DNA of 64,000 nucleotides, from NCBI RefSeq assembly GCF_902705545.1, contig NZ_CACSHH010000003.1, forward strand, positions 62,001-126,000, read 5' to 3'. Of the stretch, positions 56,939-64,000 are shown one piece after another (within the stretch, counting starts at the first letter, position 1; each line of letters opens with the position of its first letter). The notes beneath the pieces were generated by a model. That model did no database searches, had not been told where the DNA came from, and was given only the letters and a program-made list of their open reading frames with translations. A program made the position numbers and the translations under genes. Source of the stretch: Chlamydia sp. 17-3921 (GTDB lineage: Bacteria > Chlamydiota > Chlamydiia > Chlamydiales > Chlamydiaceae).

Positions 56939-58276
56939 ATGGGTAGCCCTGTGTCGCGTAGTTTTTCCAATGAACAATTTTCTATAGACTTAGAAGAACA
57001 TCCAAATTGTTTAGTTTCTGCCTTAGTGAAAACTTCACCCGAGTTACTTAACTCTTTCCATAGACAAGCGATTAAAAAAGTTAAAAAGAATATCACCCTT
57101 CCTGGGTTTCGAAAGGGCAAAGCTCCTGACGATACTATTGTAACTCGCTATCCTGATGCTATACGCAAAGAGTGTAACGAACTTCTTATTCAAGCAGCTT
57201 ATTCAGCTCTATCCTCTGTGGGAGATCGTCGGCCTCTTTCGCCACAAGCAGTTCAATCCACAGCTATTCAAGCTTGTGATTTATCTGAAGGTGGGCAAGT
57301 TTCGTTTACCTATGAAGCTTTTCCTATAATTCCAGAAATTTCTTGGGAAAAACTGACCCTTCCAGAAGCATCTCAACTGGAAGAAGTTTCAGAAGAAGAT
57401 ATCGCCAAAAGTTTAAATAATATCGCATACTTTTTCGCAACAAAAACTCCCGTAACTCGACCTTCTCAAGAGGGTGACTTTCTTTCGATTTCCCTACACG
57501 TTTCAAAACAAAATGAAGAGACTGTTCTCTCTCCAATTTTTGAAAATAAATACTTCAAACTTTCAGACGAAGATATGACAGATGCGTTTAAAGAGAAATT
57601 TTTAGGAGCTTCTGTAGGGCATCGTATTATCGAGCATATTTCTTCCCCTGAAATACAGAAATTTTTAAATGGAGATACACTAATTTTTACAGTAAATGCT
57701 GTTATGGAAATTTTTGTCCCAGAATTGGATGAAGAAAAAGTTCAACAACTTCAGGTTGCATCTTTAGACGAATTAAAAACAAAACTTCGTGCACGATTGG
57801 AAAATCAAGCCAAAGAAAAACTTCAACAACAACGTTTTTCTGAAGCAGAAGAGGCTCTTGCTTCTCTTGTTGACTTTGAACTTCCCGCTACACTTCTTAA
57901 AGAACGTATTTCTATACTCACAAGAGAAAAACTTTTAAATGCTCGTCTGATTCAATATTGTTCTAATGAAGAATTGGAATCTCGTAAGCCAGAGCTTTTA
58001 AAAGAAGCGGAAGATAGTGCAGTTAAAGCTCTTCGTCTTTCATTTCTAACTCGCAAAATTTTTGTAGAAGAGCAACTTTCTTTTAATCGAGAAGAACTTC
58101 AGTATACAATAGAAGCATGCTCTAGAGAGCGTTTTGGCTCTCAACCACCTAAAAATATTTCTAACGAAGTTTTGCAAGAACTAATTTCTGCATCTCGAGA
58201 TCGCCTTACTTATAGCAAAGCCATAGAAAAAGTGCTTGAAAAAGCAGAAATATTAACTGCATCAACCCCAACATAG
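56939..58276 (+). CDS. tig: Trigger factor
   Basis: A ribosome-bound chaperone and prolyl isomerase. The ribosome-docking motif is FRKGKAP (in GFRKGKAPDD, about residue 58), followed by a peptidyl-prolyl isomerase domain (about 150-240) and a helical C-terminal domain with VDFELPATLLKERI. Its 445 residues are typical. It begins just after tRNA-Gly and is followed by clpP and clpX, the usual bacterial order. clpP has its own good promoter in the 173-base gap. Confidence 0.95.
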   Translation: MGSPVSRSFSNEQFSIDLEEHPNCLVSALVKTSPELLNSFHRQAIKKVKKNITLPGFRKGKAPDDTIVTRYPDAIRKECNELLIQAAYSALSSVGDRRPLSPQAVQSTAIQACDLSEGGQVSFTYEAFPIIPEISWEKLTLPEASQLEEVSEEDIAKSLNNIAYFFATKTPVTRPSQEGDFLSISLHVSKQNEETVLSPIFENKYFKLSDEDMTDAFKEKFLGASVGHRIIEHISSPEIQKFLNGDTLIFTVNAVMEIFVPELDEEKVQQLQVASLDELKTKLRARLENQAKEKLQQQRFSEAEEALASLVDFELPATLLKERISILTREKLLNARLIQYCSNEELESRKPELLKEAEDSAVKALRLSFLTRKIFVEEQLSFNREELQYTIEACSRERFGSQPPKNISNEVLQELISASRDRLTYSKAIEKVLEKAEILTASTPT

Positions 58277-58392
58277 CTATCTAAAGGAAAATACTTGACC
58301 CAAGAAGGTCTGAAACATAGAATTCAAGATTTTAATGTCTAAGTTTGTTATTGAGTCGGCAACAAAAATAAGCATTAAAATTTATTATAGAA

Positions 58393-58421
58393 TTGACACG
58401 CCTACTTAGGTTCAAGATAAA
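58393..58421 (+). promoter_or_regulatory. Candidate clpP promoter
   Basis: A consensus TTGACA at 58393-58398, a 17-base spacer and GATAAA at 58416-58421 stand 28 bases upstream of the clpP ATG. Among the gaps I examined this is the best -35 match. Confidence 0.6.
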
Positions 58422-58449
58422 GATAGAAACTTGTGATGAGGAAATATAA

Positions 58450-59064
58450 ATGACATTAGTGCCATATGTTGTTGAGGATACAGGCCGTGGCGAACGCGCT
58501 ATGGATATTTACTCAAGACTCCTAAAGGATCGTATTGTAATAATCGGTCAAGAAATTACCGAACCTTTAGCGAATACAGTAATTGCTCAACTACTATTTC
58601 TCATGTCCGAAGATCCTAAAAAGGATGTTCAGATTTTTATCAATTCCCCTGGTGGTTACATCACAGCAGGATTAGCTATTTATGATACTATTCGTTTTTT
58701 AGGGTGTGATGTAAGTACTTATTGTATAGGTCAGGCTGCTTCTATGGGAGCTCTACTACTCTCAGCAGGAACTAAAGGAAAACGTCATGCACTTCCTCAT
58801 AGTCGGATGATGATTCATCAACCTTCCGGAGGGATTATAGGAACATCTGCTGACATTCAGTTACAAGCAGCAGAAATTTTAACATTAAAAAAACACCTTG
58901 CAAATATTTTAGCTGAATGTACTGGCCAATCAGTTGAAAAAATTATAGAAGATTCTGAGCGAGACTTTTTTATGGGAGCAGAGGAAGCGATTTCATATGG
59001 TCTTATTGATAAAGTTGTCACTTCAGCAAAAGAAGCTAAAGACAAAGATACTACTAGCTCCTAG
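58450..59064 (+). CDS. clpP: ATP-dependent Clp protease proteolytic subunit (ClpP2-type)
   Basis: The serine protease barrel of ClpXP. The catalytic triad is intact: S98 in [11 protein letters not shown]123 in MMIHQPSGG and D172 in SERDFF. Its 204 residues match the family. Chlamydiae have two clpP genes; this one, paired with clpX, corresponds to clpP2 (CT706), while the other is elsewhere. clpX starts 9 bases later. Confidence 0.95.
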   Translation: MTLVPYVVEDTGRGERAMDIYSRLLKDRIVIIGQEITEPLANTVIAQLLFLMSEDPKKDVQIFINSPGGYITAGLAIYDTIRFLGCDVSTYCIGQAASMGALLLSAGTKGKRHALPHSRMMIHQPSGGIIGTSADIQLQAAEILTLKKHLANILAECTGQSVEKIIEDSERDFFMGAEEAISYGLIDKVVTSAKEAKDKDTTSS

Positions 59065-59073
59065 AGAAAAATT

Positions 59074-60339
59074 ATGAATAAAAAAAATCTAACCATTTGT
59101 TCTTTTTGTGGTCGTTCAGAAAAAGATGTAGAAAAGCTGATTGCAGGCCCATCGGTCTATATTTGTGATTATTGCATTAAGTTATGTTCCGGTATCTTAG
59201 ATAAAAAACCTCTGGCTTCATCATCCTCGGTTCCTACATCAGAGACTCCACCTCAAAGTGTTGATTTACGAGTGCTCACCCCCAAAGAAATAAAAAAACA
59301 TATAGACGAGTATGTCATTGGGCAAGAACGAGCAAAGAAAACGATTGCGGTTGCTGTCTATAATCACTACAAGCGTATTCGAGCTTTATTACAAAATAAA
59401 CAAGTTAGTTATGGAAAATCTAATGTCTTACTTCTTGGCCCTACAGGCTCTGGAAAAACTTTAATAGCAAAAACGCTAGCAAAGATTCTCGATGTCCCTT
59501 TTACCATAGCAGATGCCACAACTCTTACAGAAGCTGGTTATGTTGGAGAGGATGTAGAAAATATTGTTCTTCGACTTCTTCAATCTGCAGATTATGACGT
59601 TGGTAGAGCAGAGAGAGGTATTATCTACATTGACGAAATTGACAAGATTGGTAGAACAACAGCTAACGTATCTATTACTAGAGACGTATCGGGAGAAGGT
59701 GTTCAACAAGCACTATTAAAAATTATTGAAGGGACAACAGCAAATGTTCCTCCTAAAGGAGGGCGCAAGCATCCTAATCAAGAATATATTCGTGTAAATA
59801 CAGAAAATATTTTGTTTATTGTTGGAGGAGCTTTTGTCAATTTAGATAAAATTATTAGTAAACGATTAGGGAAAACTACTATAGGATTTTCTGATGATCA
59901 AGCAGATTTGACTCAAAAAGACCGAGATCATTTTCTAGAAAAAGTTGAGACTGAAGATCTTATTGCTTTTGGTATGATTCCTGAATTTGTTGGAAGGTTT
60001 AATTGTATAGCTAATTGTGAGGAGCTTTCTTTAGATGAGCTTGTTGCAATTCTTACTGAACCTACAAATGCAATAGTTAAGCAGTACGTAGAGTTATTTG
60101 CTGAGGAAAACGTAAAGTTAATCTTCGAAAAAGAAGCTTTATATGCTATAGCAAAAAAAGCAAAGCAAGCAAAAACTGGGGCTCGCGCTTTAGGAATGAT
60201 CCTAGAAAATCTCTTAAGAGATCTCATGTTTGAAGTTCCTTCAGATCCTACTGTAGAATCTATACGTATTCAAGAAAACACAATAGTAGAAAATAAAGCC
60301 CCGTTAATCATAAGAAGAACACCAGAAGCTATAGCATAA
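59074..60339 (+). CDS. clpX: Clp protease ATPase subunit ClpX
   Basis: An AAA+ unfoldase that feeds substrates to ClpP. The N-terminal zinc-binding domain has the four cysteines in ICSFCGRS and [10 protein letters not shown]. The AAA+ core shows Walker [16 protein letters not shown] (about residue 120), Walker [12 protein letters not shown] and the pore loop region AGYVGEDVE. The IGF loop that docks on ClpP is seen as TIGFSDD. The length of 421 residues is normal. It is the partner of the preceding clpP. Confidence 0.97.
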   Translation: MNKKNLTICSFCGRSEKDVEKLIAGPSVYICDYCIKLCSGILDKKPLASSSSVPTSETPPQSVDLRVLTPKEIKKHIDEYVIGQERAKKTIAVAVYNHYKRIRALLQNKQVSYGKSNVLLLGPTGSGKTLIAKTLAKILDVPFTIADATTLTEAGYVGEDVENIVLRLLQSADYDVGRAERGIIYIDEIDKIGRTTANVSITRDVSGEGVQQALLKIIEGTTANVPPKGGRKHPNQEYIRVNTENILFIVGGAFVNLDKIISKRLGKTTIGFSDDQADLTQKDRDHFLEKVETEDLIAFGMIPEFVGRFNCIANCEELSLDELVAILTEPTNAIVKQYVELFAEENVKLIFEKEALYAIAKKAKQAKTGARALGMILENLLRDLMFEVPSDPTVESIRIQENTIVENKAPLIIRRTPEAIA

Positions 60340-60362
60340 CGTTTTCTTTGCATGGGGATAAA

Positions 60363-61595
60363 ATGAATACCGATGCCTTTAAGGCTGCAAAAAACGTTCT
60401 TATAAAACTACGAAATGCTGGTTATCAAGCTTATCTTGTTGGTGGTTGTGTTAGAGATATGTTAATGGGAAGACCCATTACAGACATAGATATCGCAACC
60501 AACGCCCCTTCCATTATAGTCTCTACTATTTTCACAGACGTTATTACAATCGGAGCTGCTTTTGGGATTATTGTAGTTAAGCAAGAAGGATATCTTTTTG
60601 AAGTTGCAACATTTCGTTGTGATAAAGAATATGAAGACGGCCGTCATCCTAAAGGAATTGTATTTTCTTCAATGCGTGAAGATGCTCTACGTCGAGATTT
60701 TTCTGTTAACGGTATATATTACGATCCTTTTGAAGATAAAATTTTTGATTTTGTTGAAGGAACTCAAGATATTGAAAAAAAAGTTATCCGAGCTATAGGT
60801 CATCCTAGATTAAGATTTGCCGAGGATAAGCTTCGAATCTTAAGAGCTATTCGTTTTTCATCTTCTTTAGGCTTTACTTTAGATCCTGCGACAGAAAGAG
60901 CCATTGTTAAAGAAGTTCCTACACTTATCAAATCTGTCTCTCCAGAAAGGATTTGGCAAGAACTTAAAAAAATGATAAAACAACAACCTTATTCTGCTCT
61001 ATCCTTACTACTAAAGCTTAAGGTTCTTGTAGTTATTTTCCCGGAACTTCGGAATGTTCCTTATAGCTTATTACGAACAACCATAAACTTTCTAAATAAG
61101 CTAAATCCTCAGAATTTTCCTGAGATACTTCTTTTACTTCCCTTATTTCAAGGAGTTCCAGAAGAAGCAACATCTGTAGCCTTTGCAAGATTAAAAGTTT
61201 CTAATAAAGAATTACAATTTATAGAATCTTGGTACAAGATTTTGCCTAATTTTCAAAATATTTCTAGCAATCGAGTATTTTGGGCTCATTTCCTTGCGTC
61301 TCCATCAGCTTCAATGTTTTTGGAATTATTTTCGGCTCTTCAAAAAGATCCTAGTAAACAACAACACTTTATTGCTCGTGTTCAAGAACTAGAAACTCGC
61401 CTTGAGCAGTTTATTTTAAGAATAAAAACAGCATCTCCTCTTATTTCAGCTCCAGATCTTATGGCGAAAGGTATTGCTCCAGGCAGATTACTTGGAGATC
61501 TACTAAAAGAAGCAGAAACTCTCTCTATAGAAAACGAGTGTTTAGACAAAGAAAAAATTTTGTTGCTTTTGCAAGAAAAAGGTTTTTGGAAATAA
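60363..61595 (+). CDS. Poly(A) polymerase / tRNA nucleotidyltransferase family protein
   Basis: A class II nucleotidyltransferase of 410 residues. The core LVGGCVRDMLMGRPITDIDIAT contains the two metal aspartates, followed by RCDKEYEDGRHP, RRDFSVNGIYYDP (the RRDFT-type motif) and RFAEDKLRILRAIRF. It either adds CCA to tRNAs or adds A tails to RNA; chlamydial genomes often label it pcnB. Neither tRNA gene in this window encodes CCA, so an enzyme of the CCA type is needed somewhere in the genome. I prefer ATG 60363, with GGGG upstream; TTG 60348 is possible. Confidence 0.88.
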   Translation: MNTDAFKAAKNVLIKLRNAGYQAYLVGGCVRDMLMGRPITDIDIATNAPSIIVSTIFTDVITIGAAFGIIVVKQEGYLFEVATFRCDKEYEDGRHPKGIVFSSMREDALRRDFSVNGIYYDPFEDKIFDFVEGTQDIEKKVIRAIGHPRLRFAEDKLRILRAIRFSSSLGFTLDPATERAIVKEVPTLIKSVSPERIWQELKKMIKQQPYSALSLLLKLKVLVVIFPELRNVPYSLLRTTINFLNKLNPQNFPEILLLLPLFQGVPEEATSVAFARLKVSNKELQFIESWYKILPNFQNISSNRVFWAHFLASPSASMFLELFSALQKDPSKQQHFIARVQELETRLEQFILRIKTASPLISAPDLMAKGIAPGRLLGDLLKEAETLSIENECLDKEKILLLLQEKGFWK

Positions 61596-61716
61596 TTTAT
61601 CTAAAACCAAGACATTCCTTAAGTTGTCAATAAGATTTTATCTCTTTAGATTTAATTTTTTAGCTTCTATTATTTTCTCGTAATTATCAAAGGCTTAAGA
61701 TAAAACGAGACTATTT

Positions 61717-63168
61717 ATGTTGCGAATCGCTATCTTAGGAAGGCCCAATGTGGGCAAATCCTCCCTTTTTAACAGGCTGTGCAAACGATCTTTAGCTATT
61801 GTAAACTCTGAAGAGGGAACAACTCGAGACCGTTTATATGGTAATGCGCTTATCTGTGGCTCTACTATACAGGTTATAGATACAGGGGGAGTTAATAAAA
61901 ATTCCCAAGATCACTTTCAAAAGCATATATCTAAACAAGCCATAACTGGGGCACAAGAAGCTGACGTTTTATTATTAGTGGTTGATATTCGCTGTGGAAT
62001 TACAGAACAAGATGCTGTATTGGCAAAACAACTCCTACCTCTAAATAAACCCATCATCCTTGTAGCAAACAAAGCTGATAACCATAACGACGAGATAAGA
62101 ATACACGAATTCTATTCTCTTGGGATTTCAGAAGTCATAGCGACATCTGCAGCTCATGGAAAATGTATTAATGCTCTTATTGATAAAATAAAGAAACTTG
62201 CAGCAATTCCAGATCCTGTTGAAGAAACTGTCATTGTTGATGATACTCAAGATCAAGAAGTTGAGATTTCTGAAGAGCTTTTAGCTACAACAGAAGCATT
62301 TTATGAAAATAACATTAATGATTTCGTAGTAGAAAAACCTATTGCGAAACTTGAGACTCAAGATACACAGAAAACTTTAAAAATAGCTCTAATTGGCAGA
62401 CCTAATGTTGGAAAATCTTCAATTATTAACGGCTTACTTAATGAAGAACGTTGTATAACTGACAATATTCCAGGGACCACTCGAGATAACGTTGACATAC
62501 TCTATACTTACAATGATCGCTCCTATCTGTTCATAGATACTGCTGGTCTTAGGAAAATGAAAAGTGTTAAAAATTCTGTAGAGTGGATTTCCTCATCTCG
62601 GGCAGAAAAAGCTATTGCGCGAGCAGATATCTGTCTTCTTGTGATAGATGCCGTTCTAGGACTCTCTTCTTATGATAAACGTATTCTCTCTCTAATCTCT
62701 AAAGAGAAAAAACCCCATATCTTACTCGTTAATAAATGGGATTTAATGCGAGAAGTTCGTATGGAACATTATTGTCGGGATATTCTCGCAACAGATTCTT
62801 ATCTTGGCCAAGCAAAAATTTTGTGTATTTCAGCCATAAAAAAACGTAATTTATCTCAAATTTTCCGAACTATTAATGAATTACACGATACAATTTCTAG
62901 GAAGCTTTCAACCCCAATGGTAAATAAAACATTGGCTTCTGCATTACAAAAACACCATCCTCAAATCATTAATGGTAGAAGATTAAGAATCTATTATGCG
63001 ATTCAAAAAACTTCTTCTCCTTTTCAATTCTTATTATTTATTAATGCAAAATCATTGTTAACAAAACAATATGAACATTATTTAAGAAATTCACTAAAAA
63101 CATCCTTCAAATTACATGGAATACCTTTTGATTTAAGTTTTAAAGAAAAACCGAAAAGAACAAATTAA
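61717..63168 (+). CDS. der: Ribosome-assembly GTPase Der (EngA)
   Basis: An essential GTPase with two GTP-binding domains in tandem, acting in 50S assembly. The first has G1 [18 protein letters not shown] and NKAD. The second has [19 protein letters not shown] and NKWD, and a KH-like domain follows ([13 protein letters not shown]). Its 483 residues include an acidic linker between the G domains (about 165-215). An AT-rich inverted repeat begins at its stop codon. Confidence 0.96.
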   Translation: MLRIAILGRPNVGKSSLFNRLCKRSLAIVNSEEGTTRDRLYGNALICGSTIQVIDTGGVNKNSQDHFQKHISKQAITGAQEADVLLLVVDIRCGITEQDAVLAKQLLPLNKPIILVANKADNHNDEIRIHEFYSLGISEVIATSAAHGKCINALIDKIKKLAAIPDPVEETVIVDDTQDQEVEISEELLATTEAFYENNINDFVVEKPIAKLETQDTQKTLKIALIGRPNVGKSSIINGLLNEERCITDNIPGTTRDNVDILYTYNDRSYLFIDTAGLRKMKSVKNSVEWISSSRAEKAIARADICLLVIDAVLGLSSYDKRILSLISKEKKPHILLVNKWDLMREVRMEHYCRDILATDSYLGQAKILCISAIKKRNLSQIFRTINELHDTISRKLSTPMVNKTLASALQKHHPQIINGRRLRIYYAIQKTSSPFQFLLFINAKSLLTKQYEHYLRNSLKTSFKLHGIPFDLSFKEKPKRTN

Positions 63169-63227
63169 TTTGTTAAAAAAAAGAATAACTTTTATTTAAA
63201 CAGTAATTAAACAAATTAATTATTTTT
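63163..63227 (+). repeat. Inverted repeat after der
   Basis: AATTAATTTGTT (63163-63174) and AACAAATTAATT (63210-63221) are perfect 12-base inverted repeats with a 35-base loop, followed by ATTTTT. It could act as a weak terminator for der or as a structured leader of the next gene. The stem has only one GC pair, so I do not call it a firm terminator. Confidence 0.4.
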
Positions 63228-63241
63228 GGAGATATAAAGCT

Positions 63242-63778
63242 ATGAACCATGATCATCACGATACATCAGAAGCAGATCAATACTACTTTCTTGATAAAGA
63301 TCTCTCTTACAACTCTGAAGAAACTATTTCACTAGATAAATATCACGAAACAGGAGTGTATGTTGAAGAAGAAAAAGATGATGGGGATCTTCTTATAGTT
63401 CTCGGTAATTCCATATTACAGGGAACCATTCGCCAATTCTATATAAGTGAAGATAACCTTGCCTATACCCGTAATCACCAAAAAGGACAGTGGGAACTGT
63501 GGTCTCATATTCCTATTAAAACGATTTCGTCCAAAACTTACGATTTCAACAGTCTTACGGGATCAGAATTTCTTCTCACAACGAATGTAGAGTCTTTTAT
63601 CAATGCCCCAGAAGATTTTCCTAAAGGTTCTGAAAGCTTAAACAACATCGTTATCAGTATGGCAAGCAAAAAAGTACATCACTATGTCCAATTCTTTATA
63701 GCTGATAATCGCAGAACATTTTGGATACGCCATCAAAATGATAATTTTTCTTGGTCGGATTGGGAAACGTTTATCTAA
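63242..63778 (+). CDS. Hypothetical protein with two pyocin-knob-like units (CT702 position)
   Basis: A 178-residue protein with a His/Asp-rich start. Two successive segments (about residues 30-90 and 102-178) have the pattern of the pyocin-knob domain of phage tail fibres: a GxY/F strand, a hydrophobic strand (DLLIVLGNS; NNIVISMAS), a Q-F strand (RQFYIS; VQFFIA), a YTR/WIR strand and a closing W-x-x-W (WELWSHI; WSDWETF). The second unit also has INAPEDFPKGS, like the NAP-G turn of the family. No signal peptide is seen. GGAG at 63228-63231 is the ribosome binding site. The function is unknown; the domain call is by eye. Confidence 0.75.
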   Translation: MNHDHHDTSEADQYYFLDKDLSYNSEETISLDKYHETGVYVEEEKDDGDLLIVLGNSILQGTIRQFYISEDNLAYTRNHQKGQWELWSHIPIKTISSKTYDFNSLTGSEFLLTTNVESFINAPEDFPKGSESLNNIVISMASKKVHHYVQFFIADNRRTFWIRHQNDNFSWSDWETFI

Positions 63779-63810
63779 TACTCCAAGATCAAATAAAGTA
63801 TCAAGAAACT

Positions 63811-63847
63811 AAAAAAGAGGCCGAAAATATCTTCTCGTCTCTTTTTT
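63811..63847. terminator. Bidirectional terminator between convergent genes
   Basis: AAAAAAGAG (63811-63819) pairs perfectly with CTCTTTTTT (63839-63847), with further CGA/TCG pairing inside the loop. A- and T-runs at both ends let it act on either strand, between the rightward hypothetical gene and the leftward partial gene. Confidence 0.65.
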
Positions 63848-64000
63848 ACTCCTCTTCAGACTCTGAAACAATCGTAAACTCCATAGGACCAAAATTAACA
63901 TCACTATGGAAAGATGTTGCTACAGTAGGAATGATTTTACTATTAGCTTGTTCTCGTTGTGCTGTAAGTTCCAAATGAAATAGATGCTTAGTAAGCATAA
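63846..64000 (-). CDS. 3' end of a minus-strand gene, possibly secA
   Basis: The minus strand is open from the window edge to a TAA at 63846-63848, giving the last 50 or so residues of a protein that continues outside. The visible tail contains TKHLFHLELTAQREQ and ends VSESEEE. In C. trachomatis the gene beyond the CT702 homologue is secA (CT701), and a helix of this type is plausible for the SecA C-terminus, but the piece is too short to confirm. A bidirectional terminator overlaps its stop. Confidence 0.4.
   Translation of the reverse strand, partial: MLTKHLFHLELTAQREQANSKIIPTVATSFHSDVNFGPMEFTIVSESEEE

Noticed and set aside
63751-63978. 75-codon plus-strand frame at the window end
   Set aside because: It lies antisense to the tail of the minus-strand gene, runs through the bidirectional terminator, and starts inside the preceding gene.

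Overview
The window is a stretch of chromosome from a member of the Chlamydiaceae. It carries the histone H1-like protein Hc1, a PorB outer-membrane porin, a SET-domain methyltransferase, a pair of DUF582-type secreted proteins, an isolated FliF/FliH/FliI cluster and MreB next to a SNF2 helicase. Gene order follows the Chlamydia trachomatis segment from mfd (CT748) down to the engA region (CT703/CT702). The variable regions of the 16S gene look closest, from memory, to C. pneumoniae but are not identical to it, so I place it in the C. pneumoniae-like part of the genus without naming a species. No phage, insertion sequence or CRISPR array was seen.

Layout. 1-6.7 kb: mfd (its 5' end lies outside the window) and the haem genes hemE-hemN-hemG, tightly packed. 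6.7-9.2 kb: a large exported protein of unknown function on the minus strand. 9.5-13.1 kb: hctA with its own terminator, rlmD, yajC and nqrF. 13.2-18.2 kb: a complete rRNA operon on the minus strand (16S-23S-5S, no spacer tRNA) with a strong terminator, matching processing stems around 16S and 23S, and a candidate promoter; tRNA-His follows on the plus strand. 18.9-22.7 kb: ftsK, a metallo-beta-lactamase-fold protein and the SET protein. 22.7-27 kb: a PEBP-fold protein, an alanine/sodium symporter, a lipoprotein and an exported unknown. 27-30 kb: ribD-ribBA-ribH on the minus strand. 30-34 kb: serS, then a two-gene unit of a VIT1/CCC1-like membrane protein and a P1B-4 type metal ATPase. 34-37 kb: rodA, birA, a LemA-like protein and an rRNA pseudouridine synthase. 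37.2-39.8 kb: gpmA and a NifS/NifU pair that looks catalytically degenerate. 39.9-43.1 kb: fliF (with a FliG-like tail), fliH-, fliI- and fliJ-like genes. 43.1-46.7 kb: a UDP-sugar pyrophosphorylase, gpsA and porB. 46.7-50.1 kb: two DUF582 paralogues. 50.3-56.7 kb: pckA, mreB and the SWIM-SNF2 helicase. 56.8-63.2 kb: tRNA-Gly, tig, clpP, clpX, a tRNA-nucleotidyltransferase/poly(A)-polymerase family gene and der. 63.2-64 kb: a protein with two pyocin-knob-like units and the 3' end of a minus-strand gene in the position of secA.

How the parts fit. Most genes are core functions: transcription-coupled repair, haem and riboflavin synthesis, Na+-NQR respiration, ribosome production, division without FtsZ (MreB, RodA, FtsK) and proteolysis (Tig-ClpP-ClpX). 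Host-facing or developmental genes are interspersed: Hc1 condenses the elementary-body chromosome, the SET protein and DUF582 proteins are type III substrates in related species, and PorB is a surface porin. The least expected readings, all from residues visible here, are (i) the VIT1/CCC1-like plus P1B-4 pair as a likely iron/cobalt/manganese handling unit, (ii) FliF ending in a FliG-like segment, (iii) a NifS-like protein without its PLP lysine or catalytic cysteine beside a NifU that keeps only its C-terminal CXXC, and (iv) tandem tail-fibre-knob-like domains in a small hypothetical protein.
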